Shown: positions 35,505-44,948 of the stretch, one piece after another
Position numbering within the stretch: the stretch's first letter is position 1
Layout of the letters: each line of letters opens with the position of its first letter
DNA from: Kalaharituber pfeilii
Lineage: Eukaryota; Ascomycota; Pezizomycetes; Pezizales; Pezizaceae
Assembly (NCBI GenBank): GCA_015179045.1
Contig: WHUZ01000005.1
Location: 372,001-436,000 of the forward strand
Reading direction: 5' to 3'
DNA length: 64,000 nt
Made by a program: the position numbers and the translations under genes
The notes under the pieces: generated by a model
Databases searched by the model: none
What the model saw: the letters and a program-made list of their open reading frames with translations, nothing else
What the model was told of the DNA's origin: nothing

Positions 35505-36941
35505 CGTCGCTGTCCTCTCCCACTGGCGCGTCGCGGAGCCAGGGGCCTACAGCGCTCTGCTAAGGTGGCCTGCGGCCGGGTACAGTATTACGCACTACGG
35601 TTTGTATGAGGGCGCTGCCTTGCAAGTTCATCCCCGGGCTGCGCGAAGTCCGCCGAGAAGAGGATGCACTGTACTCCGGACCAAATTTTCCATTCGCTCG
35701 GCCCGGGCCCGCTTGCCACACCACCCTACGTACAGTGCTAAAGTAGCAATAGATGGGCTCCCCACACGGGCACATTGGTAATAGCGCGTGGCCCGCAGTT
35801 CGAGAATCTGATAGAGCTACATATATAGAGTCGGAAAAAGAAAAGGGCCTTTTAACTACACAGAGCTCCGGTATAACGCCAGCACCATACACTACAGTAG
35901 GCTGAGGCAAACAGGAATTTGAAATATGGCTAACTCGATCACCTCATTTTTTTAAAAGAAAATATTAATCACTGAGCTGGTGCAGAGTGGGTCATGAATC
36001 ATGATGCGTCACAGCCAGTTGCGTACGTAGCACCGCCTGCTAGAGATATATGACTGAAAATTCGGCAAATATGATATATCCTTTCCGACTGGCTTCATTC
36101 ACTTGTGTGCCTTGCCGGTGGGGGGCTGGGGGCTGGGGTCTACCGGGGGATATGGCCGTGGCCAAAAGTATAAACTGTGATGACTTCGAGGTTTCGAATT
36201 CTCCGTTTTCCCCTGTAGTACTAATGAGAAGGACTGGTACCACTTACAGTAGTCCAACTAGACACTATCACCAGCCACTGGGAAGAGAGTCGTAACAAGA
36301 GAAAAGGCTGTGCGTGTCTATTCGCGTCTATCTATCAGAAGAGAGGGGCAGCCCAAAGAAAAGACCAGAGCTTAGTAAGAGACCCCCCATCTTCCTACCT
36401 TTCCACAACAGGAAGTATCCAGCCCGTGCCATACTCACACCTCACGACCCGTGCCCGTCCCGTGACAGATACCATTATTTCACACATAATGTGTAAGTGT
36501 CAAAACACCTAGTTTGCATGATACAAGAATAGAACATCGCGCACACAGCTCCAATTGGCAAAACGAAGTGCAGAATCTGATTTCCTCTGCTCCCTGATGC
36601 TATAGCAACAAACTGAGCCTATTTGATAGCTGGTTGGACTTATGAGCAGCGTTTGTTGTAGTACCTGGACGTGTTCCATATCCCTCTCACGTTTGAAGAA
36701 ACCGTCATATACAGTAGGGGCACTGGCCTGCTTTGAGAGGAAGGTAGAAGGCGTACCGCTAACCAGGATGAAGAACACCCAGACCATCATGGGAAACAAT
36801 CAAAGGCACGATCTATACCCAACACCTACTTCTGACCTCTCTCGCAGTTGCCTCAGTTGGTTTTGAATATGTCGTATCCGATATCAGTTATCAAGATATC
36901 GTAATTTGTTGAGTCACCGACATTGTTGGATGTGCACGAAT

Positions 36942-37160
36942 TTACCTCGCTCCTTCGCTTCCTGTTGACGCCTGGCGTACAGCAATCTCCATGAATCGAT
37001 TTCGGAACTGCTGAAACGCTTGTGAATGGTTTCGTAGCTTGGGCATCCTGACTATAGCACTGGTTGCATTATCCGTACGGACCCGGGCTGCATTGACTTG
37101 CGGAAGGATTGGCCTGCAAAATGGACGGCGAGTCGTCGTGAAGAAAAGTGATTTGGACAT
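36942..37160 (-). CDS. possible first exon of a small mitochondrial-type protein
   Basis: A 72-codon frame starts at the ATG at 37160 with an Arg/Thr/Ser-rich, acid-poor N-terminus (MSKSLFFTTTRRPFCRP) like a mitochondrial presequence. It ends at a possible GTAAAT donor within GGAGCGAG. Downstream on the minus strand, about 36800-36690 has a hydrophobic segment (MMVWVFFILV) that might be a second exon, but the acceptor could not be placed. No family recognised; may be spurious. Confidence 0.25.
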   Translation of the reverse strand: MSKSLFFTTTRRPFCRPILPQVNAARVRTDNATSAIVRMPKLRNHSQAFQQFRNRFMEIAVRQASTGSEGAR

Positions 37161-38984
37161 TTGACCTGATGGATGGCCTTACCCGCTAGTAGCGCTGCAG
37201 TTTGCAGTTACCTCTTGTTTGGACACTGTTGTATTCCTGTCCGCGGTCTGTTGATGAATATCAATGATACGCAATGTGTTGTAGGACGAGCAAATGCTTG
37301 CTGGCTCCATCGCCGGAGGTCTTGGCATGTAGCTTACTTAAGGTCCCATCAGGCATGCCGGCGGGAATTATACAAAAAACAGTTGTGAAAGCACGAAGAC
37401 AACAAGCCATTCATAAACAGGTAGATCAGCAATGGAGCCTATTGCATTTTGTCGCAGTTCTACACAGTGTTTCAATCTTTGCGCTCTAAGCCATGTAGGG
37501 AACATTCAGTGGGCCAAACTATGCCGCATGCTGGATTCCATCTAGCAAATTTACCTAAACTGCGGCAAAATAGAGGCTCCATAGGTCTCCCCCAGAGTAC
37601 TTAAGGTTGTTCCAACTTGATGGCAAGTTACTGAGGCAAGTAGACTGCCCTGCCATGGCGAACAGCTACAAGCGGGGTCACGTGAAAGGAAAAAAAAAAA
37701 AAAAAAAGAGGCAAGTAGACTAGGGTTACAAGCACCACAATTTCCTCTGGCTTCAGGTCAGCTTTCATCCATATTTGTATAATTACCCCGCAACTCTTTC
37801 CGTTTTCCAGCGTGCTGTGGTTATAGTCACAGTGGTAATAAAAGTGCGATGGCTTTATATTGTTTTTTTGGTTCAAGGTCTCCCAGAACCAATGCTACAG
37901 TACCTGAATTCTACTTGTTGAAGGTCGAGTTACTGATGATAGCGAACATGATCGCTCCAGTATGTAGGGAGTCCACTGCAATTATTACAGAATACAAAGA
38001 AGCTGCGCAAGTATACCAGTAATCAAGCTGAAATACTGTAATGCTCAAGCCTGCCAACAAAAATGCGTCAAGCCATAATCCCTTTGCACCACAATTGTTG
38101 ATGAAGAAAAAGTGCTAGATAGCAAGAATTACACTTTGTCTAATAGCTGCACAAAGCGCATTCACAAATGCTGTTGTGGTTGTTGAGATATTGAGTGTGA
38201 AAGTTGCGCAGTTTTGGTGGTAATGTGTCCGGGAAAGTGGGGTGTCCTGGAAAGTGGTGAACCACAGTACAGCTTGTATCGGATCTAGGTCCGTGGTCAG
38301 GCCATACTGTTTTTGACATCAAGTGTAATGCCACCACATGCACGCCTCATTGCTACCACATTCGAAATGATTATATGTCTAAGTTTGTAAGTGGTTGCTG
38401 TGGACAACCAGCTAGACTAGGGGGCAACTAGTCTGGCTTGGGGAGCAACGTGAGATAGTCACCCACCAAGACTGGAAGTTACTGATTTGGGAAATCCACT
38501 TCGAGTTTCAACCTCCACGCTGGGCACGGGACTTTCTATAGGGCTTCAGACAATCAGATTACAGTTGAATTCAAAACAAGGCCTCCAATCTTTAATGATG
38601 GAATATCCATCAGTGTTACAAATTGCACGTTGTGCCTCAAGGAGAGCTCCGGAGGTGACGGCCTACCGGAGAGCCTCATGTGAGACTACAGTTGCTCAAG
38701 GTTATTCGGACAATCGGCCCTAGATTGGCCGTGCATATAATATATGAAGAACTTGTTATGGCCCGCCCGAGCTTGTCTACCGTGTATCAATATTGGATTT
38801 GCTGTCTCCTCACTAAGGAGACTTTGCCGGCATTTTTTTCCAGCTACATGCTGTTGGAGTATGATATCTGAGTACGAGAACAATGCCGAAGTAAGGTGCT
38901 CCTAGAATACAAGGAGTAGCCACAAAGTGTTGTACTCCACTTCACCACGAGAAGGGTCACACGACCACCCGAGCCGGATTTCGC
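37161..38984. other. gene-free stretch
   Basis: No supported gene. It includes one family B retroposon and, at about 38130-38225, a degraded relative of the 90-bp element at 38985-39074. Confidence 0.5.
37647..37707 (+). mobile_element. family B micro-retroposon, perfect target duplication
   Basis: CCATGGCGAACAGCTACAAG, then CGGGGTCACGTGA and poly(A), flanked by the exact 14-bp repeat GAGGCAAGTAGACT at 37633-37646 and 37708-37721. Confidence 0.85.
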
Positions 38985-39074
38985 ACCAAAACTGCACTCG
39001 ATTTACTCGCAAAGCACATAAAATTTCTGTTCTGGTTATTGAAATAATGAGCGCGAAAGTGGTGCAGTTTTGGT
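38985..39074. mobile_element. 90-bp MITE
   Basis: Inverted termini ACCAAAACTGCAC and GTGCAGTTTTGGT are exact complements. A diverged copy of the right half (CTGTTGTGGTTGTTGAGATATTG to GCGCAGTTTTGGT) lies at about 38172-38220. The superfamily is not determined. It abuts the mitochondrial-code frame. Confidence 0.5.
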
Positions 39075-39600
39075 AGAATTCCGATTTTGGTGGAGATTGT
39101 GCTACTTAGCTATTCCCCAAAAGTTAAATGAAAGCTTACTAAAAGAAAAGTTCAAGGAGAAGATGGCGAAGTATCTAATTGGATATGAATTTACTTTATT
39201 ACAAAACAGTAATATTAAAAGAAATAGTAAAGATATTGAAGAATGAGTAATCTTTAAATTTAATCAGCAAGGAAACCCTCATTTATTACGTTTATCTTTT
39301 TGAACTAGAAGACTAGCCAATATTTTAGAACAGTTAGAAAAAGAAATGTTTCTGAAAGAAAAAGGCCTCATGGTCACGGTTCCTTCTTGGCCCAAAGATG
39401 AAGATGTAAGTTTAATTATGAAATCTTTTTCTAAAAAGTCTTTTTTCTTTATGTGTTTACCTAAAAGCCAAAAATGAGACGGAATTCCCCCTCATTCGGT
39501 AAAAACTGATATTTACGAACCAAAAGAATTTCATGAAGAGAAATATTGAAATCTTTTCTCTTTTATCTGAGCCAATATGGAAAGACTCGTGTTGACGTAA
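39067..39600 (+). pseudogene. mitochondrial-genetic-code ORF in nuclear DNA (NUMT or plasmid-derived)
   Basis: With UGA read as Trp, one frame is open for about 178 codons (39067-39597) and closes at TAA (39598-39600). From the first ATG at 39163 it is 145 residues. The five UGA codons are at 39244, 39301, 39475, 39547 and 39568, against one UGG. Context is sensible for Trp (EE-W-VIF, LSF-W-TRR, SQK-W-DGIPPH, EEKY-W-NLF, SFI-W-ANME). Codon use is AT-rich with TTA leucines, unlike all neighbouring genes. With the standard code it is broken into pieces, so it cannot be expressed as one nuclear protein. The product is hydrophilic, Lys/Glu-rich and not recognised; no LAGLIDADG or GIY-YIG motif is visible. 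An origin from mitochondrial DNA or a mitochondrial plasmid is inferred. Confidence 0.7.
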
Positions 39601-40032
39601 GTACTTGTTTAATTCACCCATGCTGAACTTGCAAGTCGCCCGATGTTTTTTTGTTTGTTTTTTTTCTCCAAATCTCACTACTCGTGTATCTAATGGCGAT
39701 GACAGATTAAGTACAAAGGGTATAGTAACAAAATCACAAAATAAGAACCGTCACTCCATCTCCCCTGTCCTTCTACTCCAACAACTGTAACAGCCTGTCA
39801 ATGCGTTCTGGGGGCACCTTTCCTCCCTCGGCCACCACACGCTCCATGCTCCGGACCTCTTTGGGGCCCGATGGTTGTATTCCTTTGATCGTTCAATAAC
39901 ACAGACATAGAACAATTGGAAACTTGGATAATTTATATTTTTCTGTGCTACTTTTACGTTTCAAACGTTGCATATTGACGATTGGCTATCATCTCCTAGC
40001 TCCTGTTTCTCACTTCTCTAACTGTGCCCTTA

Positions 40033-40112
40033 TTTTGTTTTTTTTATATCATTACTCGCATGCCGCCACTGGCGAGATTAGGTATATAGGGAATAAAATT
40101 AATAAACTAAAT
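40033..40112 (-). mobile_element. family A micro-retroposon
   Basis: T-rich start, then ATATCATTACTCGCATGCCGCC and a short extension. It is flanked by the exact 13-bp repeat AACTGTGCCCTTA at 40020-40032 and 40113-40125. Confidence 0.8.
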
Positions 40113-40776
40113 AACTGTGCCCTTACCGTTTATATAAGAATGGCATCCACTGAGATCATTTTGGGTTGCAGGTTCACTATCACCATGCCAATATATCCAG
40201 AGCCTGCAAGAACGCCTTCAACTTAGGAGCTTTCTCAGCTATGTTTAGAATCTTAGAGTATTGCGTCGGCATGGAGATGGCATCTACGGTTACAGATTGA
40301 ACAAGACAAGGCATGCCGTCCGTTCTAGTGTCATACCTGAACTTCATTCATATCGCATGCTGTAAGCTGCCATGAAAGTACAGTGGACAACAGGCTCAGG
40401 CCGACACATTACACCCAGAAATGCTAAGGCTTGATGTTTATAGTTTTAATGTTCTAGGCCTTGAATGTGGAGGTTGGGAGGATACAATGGAAATCATACC
40501 TGGATCTGGATCTACTCTCTTTGGGTAACGTAGCATTATTACAAAATACAAGTAGACAGATGCCTTGTCCACAATTGGGTGTTGTAAGTAGTCTCATGCC
40601 ACATCTTATACCAACCAAATTACTCATATTGCCAGATTATCACACCTCTAACTCACCAAGGGTTCTTTCAAATGGGCAGCAAATGATAGGGTGTGCTAGG
40701 TACTTGGTTTGCTGGGCGGAAATTAGGTGTTTGCTTGCCAACCTCGAGAGTTGGGTGTCTAGACTAGTATTTGGCT

Positions 40777-40827
40777 CTCGCCATAGCCCATAGGGCGGCA
40801 CGCGAGTAATCATATATATAAAAAAAA
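40777..40827 (+). mobile_element. family A micro-retroposon
   Basis: CTCGCCATAGCCCATAGGG, then CGGCACGCGAGTAATCATATAT and A-rich tail. It is flanked by TAGTATTTGGCT (40765-40776) and TAGTATTAGGCT (40828-40839), with one mismatch. Confidence 0.8.
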
Positions 40828-41754
40828 TAGTATTAGGCTTTTTAATGCATCAATGCATTTGATAATGTCACACATCCATTTTCATCCCAACTAGACCAGT
40901 TTTATTGACAGAGATGTCATATTCAGATTGCACACCTTATCAAGCCACACCCCCAGCAATGTAACAGCTAGATGACGCTCCCGGATCCGGCAATCTGCAT
41001 ATATCCCAGTATTGTCCAATTTTCAAATTTTCGATAGAATATACCATTGGGAGTATAATCTGTATTAAGTGACGCCTTAAAAAGTTTGCAAAGCCCGCCG
41101 TACACAATTATAGATACCTCAAGGCAGGCAAAAAGGAATAAAGGCAGCTATCTACCCTCTTTCCATTCCCCACAACGACTTTGCCGCCGCACCTTACTAG
41201 CCACACACACCCCAGCGTACTACATCACCCTACACACAAACTACCCAGCAGCCCTTTTTCAACTAAGTACCACTCGTCTACACTCTCCTACACATCCCTT
41301 CTGGAATTCCGAACTTCCACAGCAAGTGTCTCAGTTGCGCATTCTCCCGCGCAACTTCTTGTCCCGCAATCTAGATCTGTCTGGCGAGTTCTATAGCTTG
41401 GGAACGGACTGTTTTGGTGAAGTATGTACAGTGTCGCGTTGGTATTGGCGACATGTAGAAGCTAGAGAGCCGCATTGAAGAGCCTCTTTGCGTGCGACTT
41501 CTCACCCTGACATGACTTCGTGCTACACGCGGAGGTACGTGATTTAACGAAAAAATAAAAAAAGTCGGCTTTACGCTACACCAGAGCGTAATAGCTCAAG
41601 TGGCCACCAGTACTGTACTTGCGCTGGGCCATTAGTAACAAACGTTCCAAACACGGGCCACTCAGAATTTGAATTTTCTCATTCTACCTACAATACACCC
41701 TCTCAAACTCTCACACACACTCGCCTGCCCACACATCCACTGTTTGAAAAAAAA

Positions 41755-42035
41755 CAGCGTCACTAAAGACCCCTCCCGGCGACAGGAAAAAACAGCTTCA
41801 TCAAGAACCCTCTCCAGCAAAAAAAAAAAAAAAAAAAAAAAAGCTTCATCAAGGACGGCGACAGGGGGGAAAAATAAATATAGCTTCATCAAAGACCCCC
41901 TCCGATGACAGGAAAAAAAATGGCTTCAACAAAGACCCCCTCCGGAGACAGGAAAAACAGCTTCAAGAAAGAACTTTTCCGACAGGAAAAAACAGCTACA
42001 TTAAAGGTCCCCTTCTGAGAAGAAACAAACAGCTT
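41755..42035. repeat. minisatellite, about 36-44 bp unit, about seven copies
   Basis: The degenerate unit is CAGCTTCATCAAAGACCCC followed by CTCCGGCGACAGGAAAAAA. It repeats from 41755 with units beginning near 41791, 41844, 41882, 41923, 41959 and 41994. A 23-base A-run interrupts at about 41820, perhaps expanded from the A-rich unit end. Confidence 0.8.
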
Positions 42036-42039
42036 ATAA

Positions 42040-42410
42040 GTTACCTCTTGCTATAGCATTAAGGAGGATTTGCTTTACACATTAAAATCCCATCCTCATT
42101 AATGAGGAATTTCTAATTTGTTAATATCTTGTTGAAAAATCTTATTATAAGGTATACTTACCTTGGCAAGGTTTTTGACATTATTTTCAGCTGCAGAAGA
42201 TACAGACCATTCTGGATCATGAATAAAGATTCGAATTTCTCTTAGCTTCTGAGGTTCAATTCCATATTTGTTGGTATGGTCATAAGATTAGATATGTAGC
42301 TCAAATTGATGACTAATTTCAGGTGTAAAAGGCTCTATAGGTAAGATTGTTGAGAAATGAGGCTGAAAAGTAGTTACTGGTTTAGGTAAATAAGATAGGC
42401 TTGGCGTAGA
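42040..42410 (-). pseudogene. AT-rich coding-like relic, origin unknown
   Basis: On the minus strand a frame reads protein-like sequence (YLPKPVTTFQPHF ... EPFTPEISHQFEL ... EIRIFIHDPEWSVSSAAENN). It has one internal TAA and ends at TAA-TGA. Codon use is AT-rich like the 39.1-39.6 kb frame, but Trp here is TGG. I do not recognise the product. It may be part of an old element or of the same foreign insertion. Confidence 0.35.
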
Positions 42411-42528
42411 ATACGTTCAAAATATCAATGGCGTGGAAAAACGTCAAGTTTAAGTACTTGAGTACTATAAATATAAAAAAAAAATTAAACAAATGATTTA
42501 AATGATTACAATTTCAAATCTTCTGGTA

Positions 42529-43101
42529 GGGGTTGTCACTGACTTACTACCAGAGAAAGTACTCCAGTGACACTAAGCAGGTGTCATGGGGAACCCCATT
42601 TTTTACCCTTGAGAAATTTAGTAAGTAATGCGAATTACCACAAACTTATGCCTCTACACATCACCGCATACGCGTTTCAACTTTTTAATCTTTTGCAACA
42701 TGTCTCATCTAATTCAAAGAGCTATAATACAACAAAAGCTTAGGAGCGATGTAAAAGCTATCATGATGCTTATGATTCTTAATTGACACGTGATGAACCC
42801 ATAAAGAGGATATATATGCATTATTTGTATTTGTAGCTGCATCTCAATGTTGACGTAATCGGGATGTGAATACGCGGGTGATGTATATGGTACGAGATAA
42901 TGCGGGTGTTTGCAGCAAAGTAGGCTACTAACTGAGCACTACTTACCAGAAGAGCCCGCTACCAGTCAAATTTGACTGGTAACAGGCGTTACGTTGGTAC
43001 TGAAGACTACCAGCCAACAGACGAATGAACAAAGGGGCCAAGGCACTAAAAGCGCCTCAGTTAGTAGTGGTACTTTCTGGTAGTCATTCAGTGACAACCC
43101 C
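42529..43101. mobile_element. TA-flanked MITE (Tc1/mariner-like)
   Basis: The 573-bp element begins GGGGTTGTCACTGA and ends with its exact complement TCAGTGACAACCCC, flanked by TA on each side. The inverted similarity continues imperfectly through ACTACCAGA.AAAGTAC. TA targets and this layout suggest the Tc1/mariner superfamily; no transposase frame. A second, inverted and truncated copy starts at 63507. Confidence 0.75.
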
Positions 43102-43384
43102 TAGTATTGTAACTACCAACATACTAACATTCTGTTGTAGTTCTGTGCGTAGAACAATTTGAACAAAGTGTCAATGCGTGGTACTAGTGTGTGACCACGA
43201 GCCAGCTTTCCATTGAGTAGCCCGGGCCAGTCACCACTGGGCCCCGTACGAATGGCCCGGCACATACTTACAGGCCAAATGAGGTCTTGGCGGCGAACGA
43301 ACAAAGAGTACATACTTGTACATACATACATTCACAGGGCATATTAGCTATAATAGGAAAGCTTAGTTAATATCGGGCTAGCAT

Positions 43385-43976
43385 TTTTTTTTTTTTTTTT
43401 TTTAAATCACGTAACCCCACTTGCAGCGCTAAGCCATGGCCCGGAGACAGGCTTAACAAAGAAAGAGTTCTACATACATCCCCCGTTCCAACCCCCCTCT
43501 CCCCTTCTAGAACCTGATTTCAGAAAAGAAAACCTTTCTGGACGGTTCTTCTGGTTTCTGCATCGGAAAGCGAGATGCTCCCCTATTCCACTCCATGACC
43601 TCCCCTTCCCATATCTCTCCACCTCTCTCCTCCACGCCTTCACAGCCCGGAAAGAAAATTTCTCGTTACATGACGTCATCCCCCCTCTTCGTGCATTCCC
43701 GACCCGGGTCGGGAAAACCTGATCCCGGGAAAACAACCTTTTCCAGTTCTTCTCCATATCCCCCATTCTCCAAAGCCTTCTGGGTGAAACCTCTGCTGAC
43801 TGCACTGGAAGGCTAGGTGCTCCCCCGTCTGGACCTCCCCACAGCTGCACTTCTCCGATTCTGCCACTCCTATCCTCTTCAACCATGCCCTGCACCTCCC
43901 TCTTTCCAGGCGCATGGCTGTGAAGTTGGACACCGCCACCCTGTTCCATTCCATGACCTTCCCTCCCCCATACTAG
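43385..43976 (-). mobile_element. family B LINE, 5'-truncated (Tad-like ORF2 C-terminus)
   Basis: This 592-bp insertion has poly-T at 43385, then the reverse complement of the family B tail, flanked by the exact repeat CGGGCTAGCAT at 43374-43384 and 43977-43987. On the minus strand the coding remnant (frame from 43954) reads SNFTAMRLERGRCRAWLKRIG, then a C-x-C-G...H...C zinc-like motif (CSCGEVQTGEHLAFQC). This is typical of the extreme C-terminus of Tad1-like fungal LINEs after RNase H. The frame then breaks. Downstream a second, diverged copy of the GEHLAF..C segment appears, so the 3' region contains an internal duplication. It shows that the tiny family B elements are truncated copies of this LINE. 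Confidence 0.85.
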
Positions 43977-44400
43977 CGGGCTAGCATCTCATAGCCACTA
44001 TGGCCATGCTGTGCGTCAGATGCTAACGTTTGCGCAGCTACACATGGCCTGGTTAACGTGATGGCTACTAGTTGCAAGTAAGCACAAATGGCTTTAACAC
44101 GGCCCCAAATGATAATAGATGATGCGCCTTGGTAGTAAGTTGGTACGTTCCAATCAAACCTGATCGAGGCGGATTCCCATACGCTGGTTCAGCTAGTCTG
44201 GTTGCATGGTTATCAGCGGCCAATATGACCACATATGGTTCATATTTCTGGAGACTGCGATCCCTCTAAAAAGGTAGCCTGCTAAGATAAAGTACGCTAC
44301 AAAAAGATGGTCTACTTGTGCCTATAATCCCGTGTTACGGAGACGAGAGTTTTCGCCTTTAAAGATGCACATCCACGACGGAAAGCAGTCGCAATGCATA

Positions 44401-44640
44401 TATATATACTAAGAAATATTTTAGAAATGATGGACCTTCCAGATAATACAACAGACTGGACTCAATTCTTCGATGATACCTGATGCGCAACTGTCAATTA
44501 CTGATAGTGGAAATATCCAGGACTATTAAAATCTAATTCACCTGGGTTAAATTCCAAAATCGCTTGAATTTACGTAAATGGCCTGGTCGGCCTGGACTGG
44601 CCTGAATGGCCTGGCCTGGCCTGGCCTGTTGGATTCATTG
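44401..44640. mobile_element. partial copy of the GGCC-terminus hAT-like MITE
   Basis: Nearly identical to 3227-3489, ending at the same CCTGTTGGATTCATTG terminus. The left half is missing. It differs mainly by a 3-bp deletion and a few changes in the GGCC run. Its right end is 20 bp upstream of a TATAAAA box that seems to serve the next gene. Confidence 0.8.
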
Positions 44641-44660
44641 ATTGATGTGGTAAATTCGTC

Positions 44661-44667
44661 TATAAAA
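44661..44667 (+). promoter_or_regulatory. TATA box of the 44.9 kb gene
   Basis: TATAAAA stands 288 bp before the ATG at 44949. It is followed by a pyrimidine/CA-rich leader (TTCATATCATTCATTCACTC) typical of fungal transcription starts. No other candidate is closer. Confidence 0.4.
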
Positions 44668-44948
44668 GATGAGAGTCTGGCACAATTCAGTTCCCGTTCT
44701 TCATATCATTCATTCACTCACACTACCATCTACTCAGTGTTCATCGACACCTACACCATACAGAGTCAAAAAGTGTAATTCGGTCCGGCACCAAACAAGT
44801 GAAATTACCTTCACCTCATACATAACTAAGTAGTTTAGGCACCTATCCAACAAATAGTTGATCATTCTGCCTTTAGGTCATATAGAGATCTTACTACAAG
44901 AGTTCAAACCCTAACCAATTCTAGATACTAAGCTAACAGCTATTGAAA

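Larger units (their letters stand above)
34641..36941. other. gene-free stretch, partly GC-rich
   Basis: Promoter side of the carboxylesterase, then a GC-rich segment (about 34980-35800) containing two minimal family A tails. Multiple overlapping open frames there reflect base composition; none has a domain. Confidence 0.5.
39601..42528. other. gene-free stretch
   Basis: No intact gene. It holds two family A retroposons, a minisatellite at 41755-42035 and an AT-rich coding-like relic at about 42040-42410 (minus). Confidence 0.5.

Noticed and set aside
35026..35609. 165-aa and other frames around 35.0-35.6 kb
   Set aside because: They run through poly(A) retroposon tails and GC-rich spacer, with no conserved features.
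39457..39678. Minus-strand ORF across the mitochondrial-code frame
   Set aside because: A shadow of the plus-strand frame; the plus strand is coherent once UGA is read as Trp.
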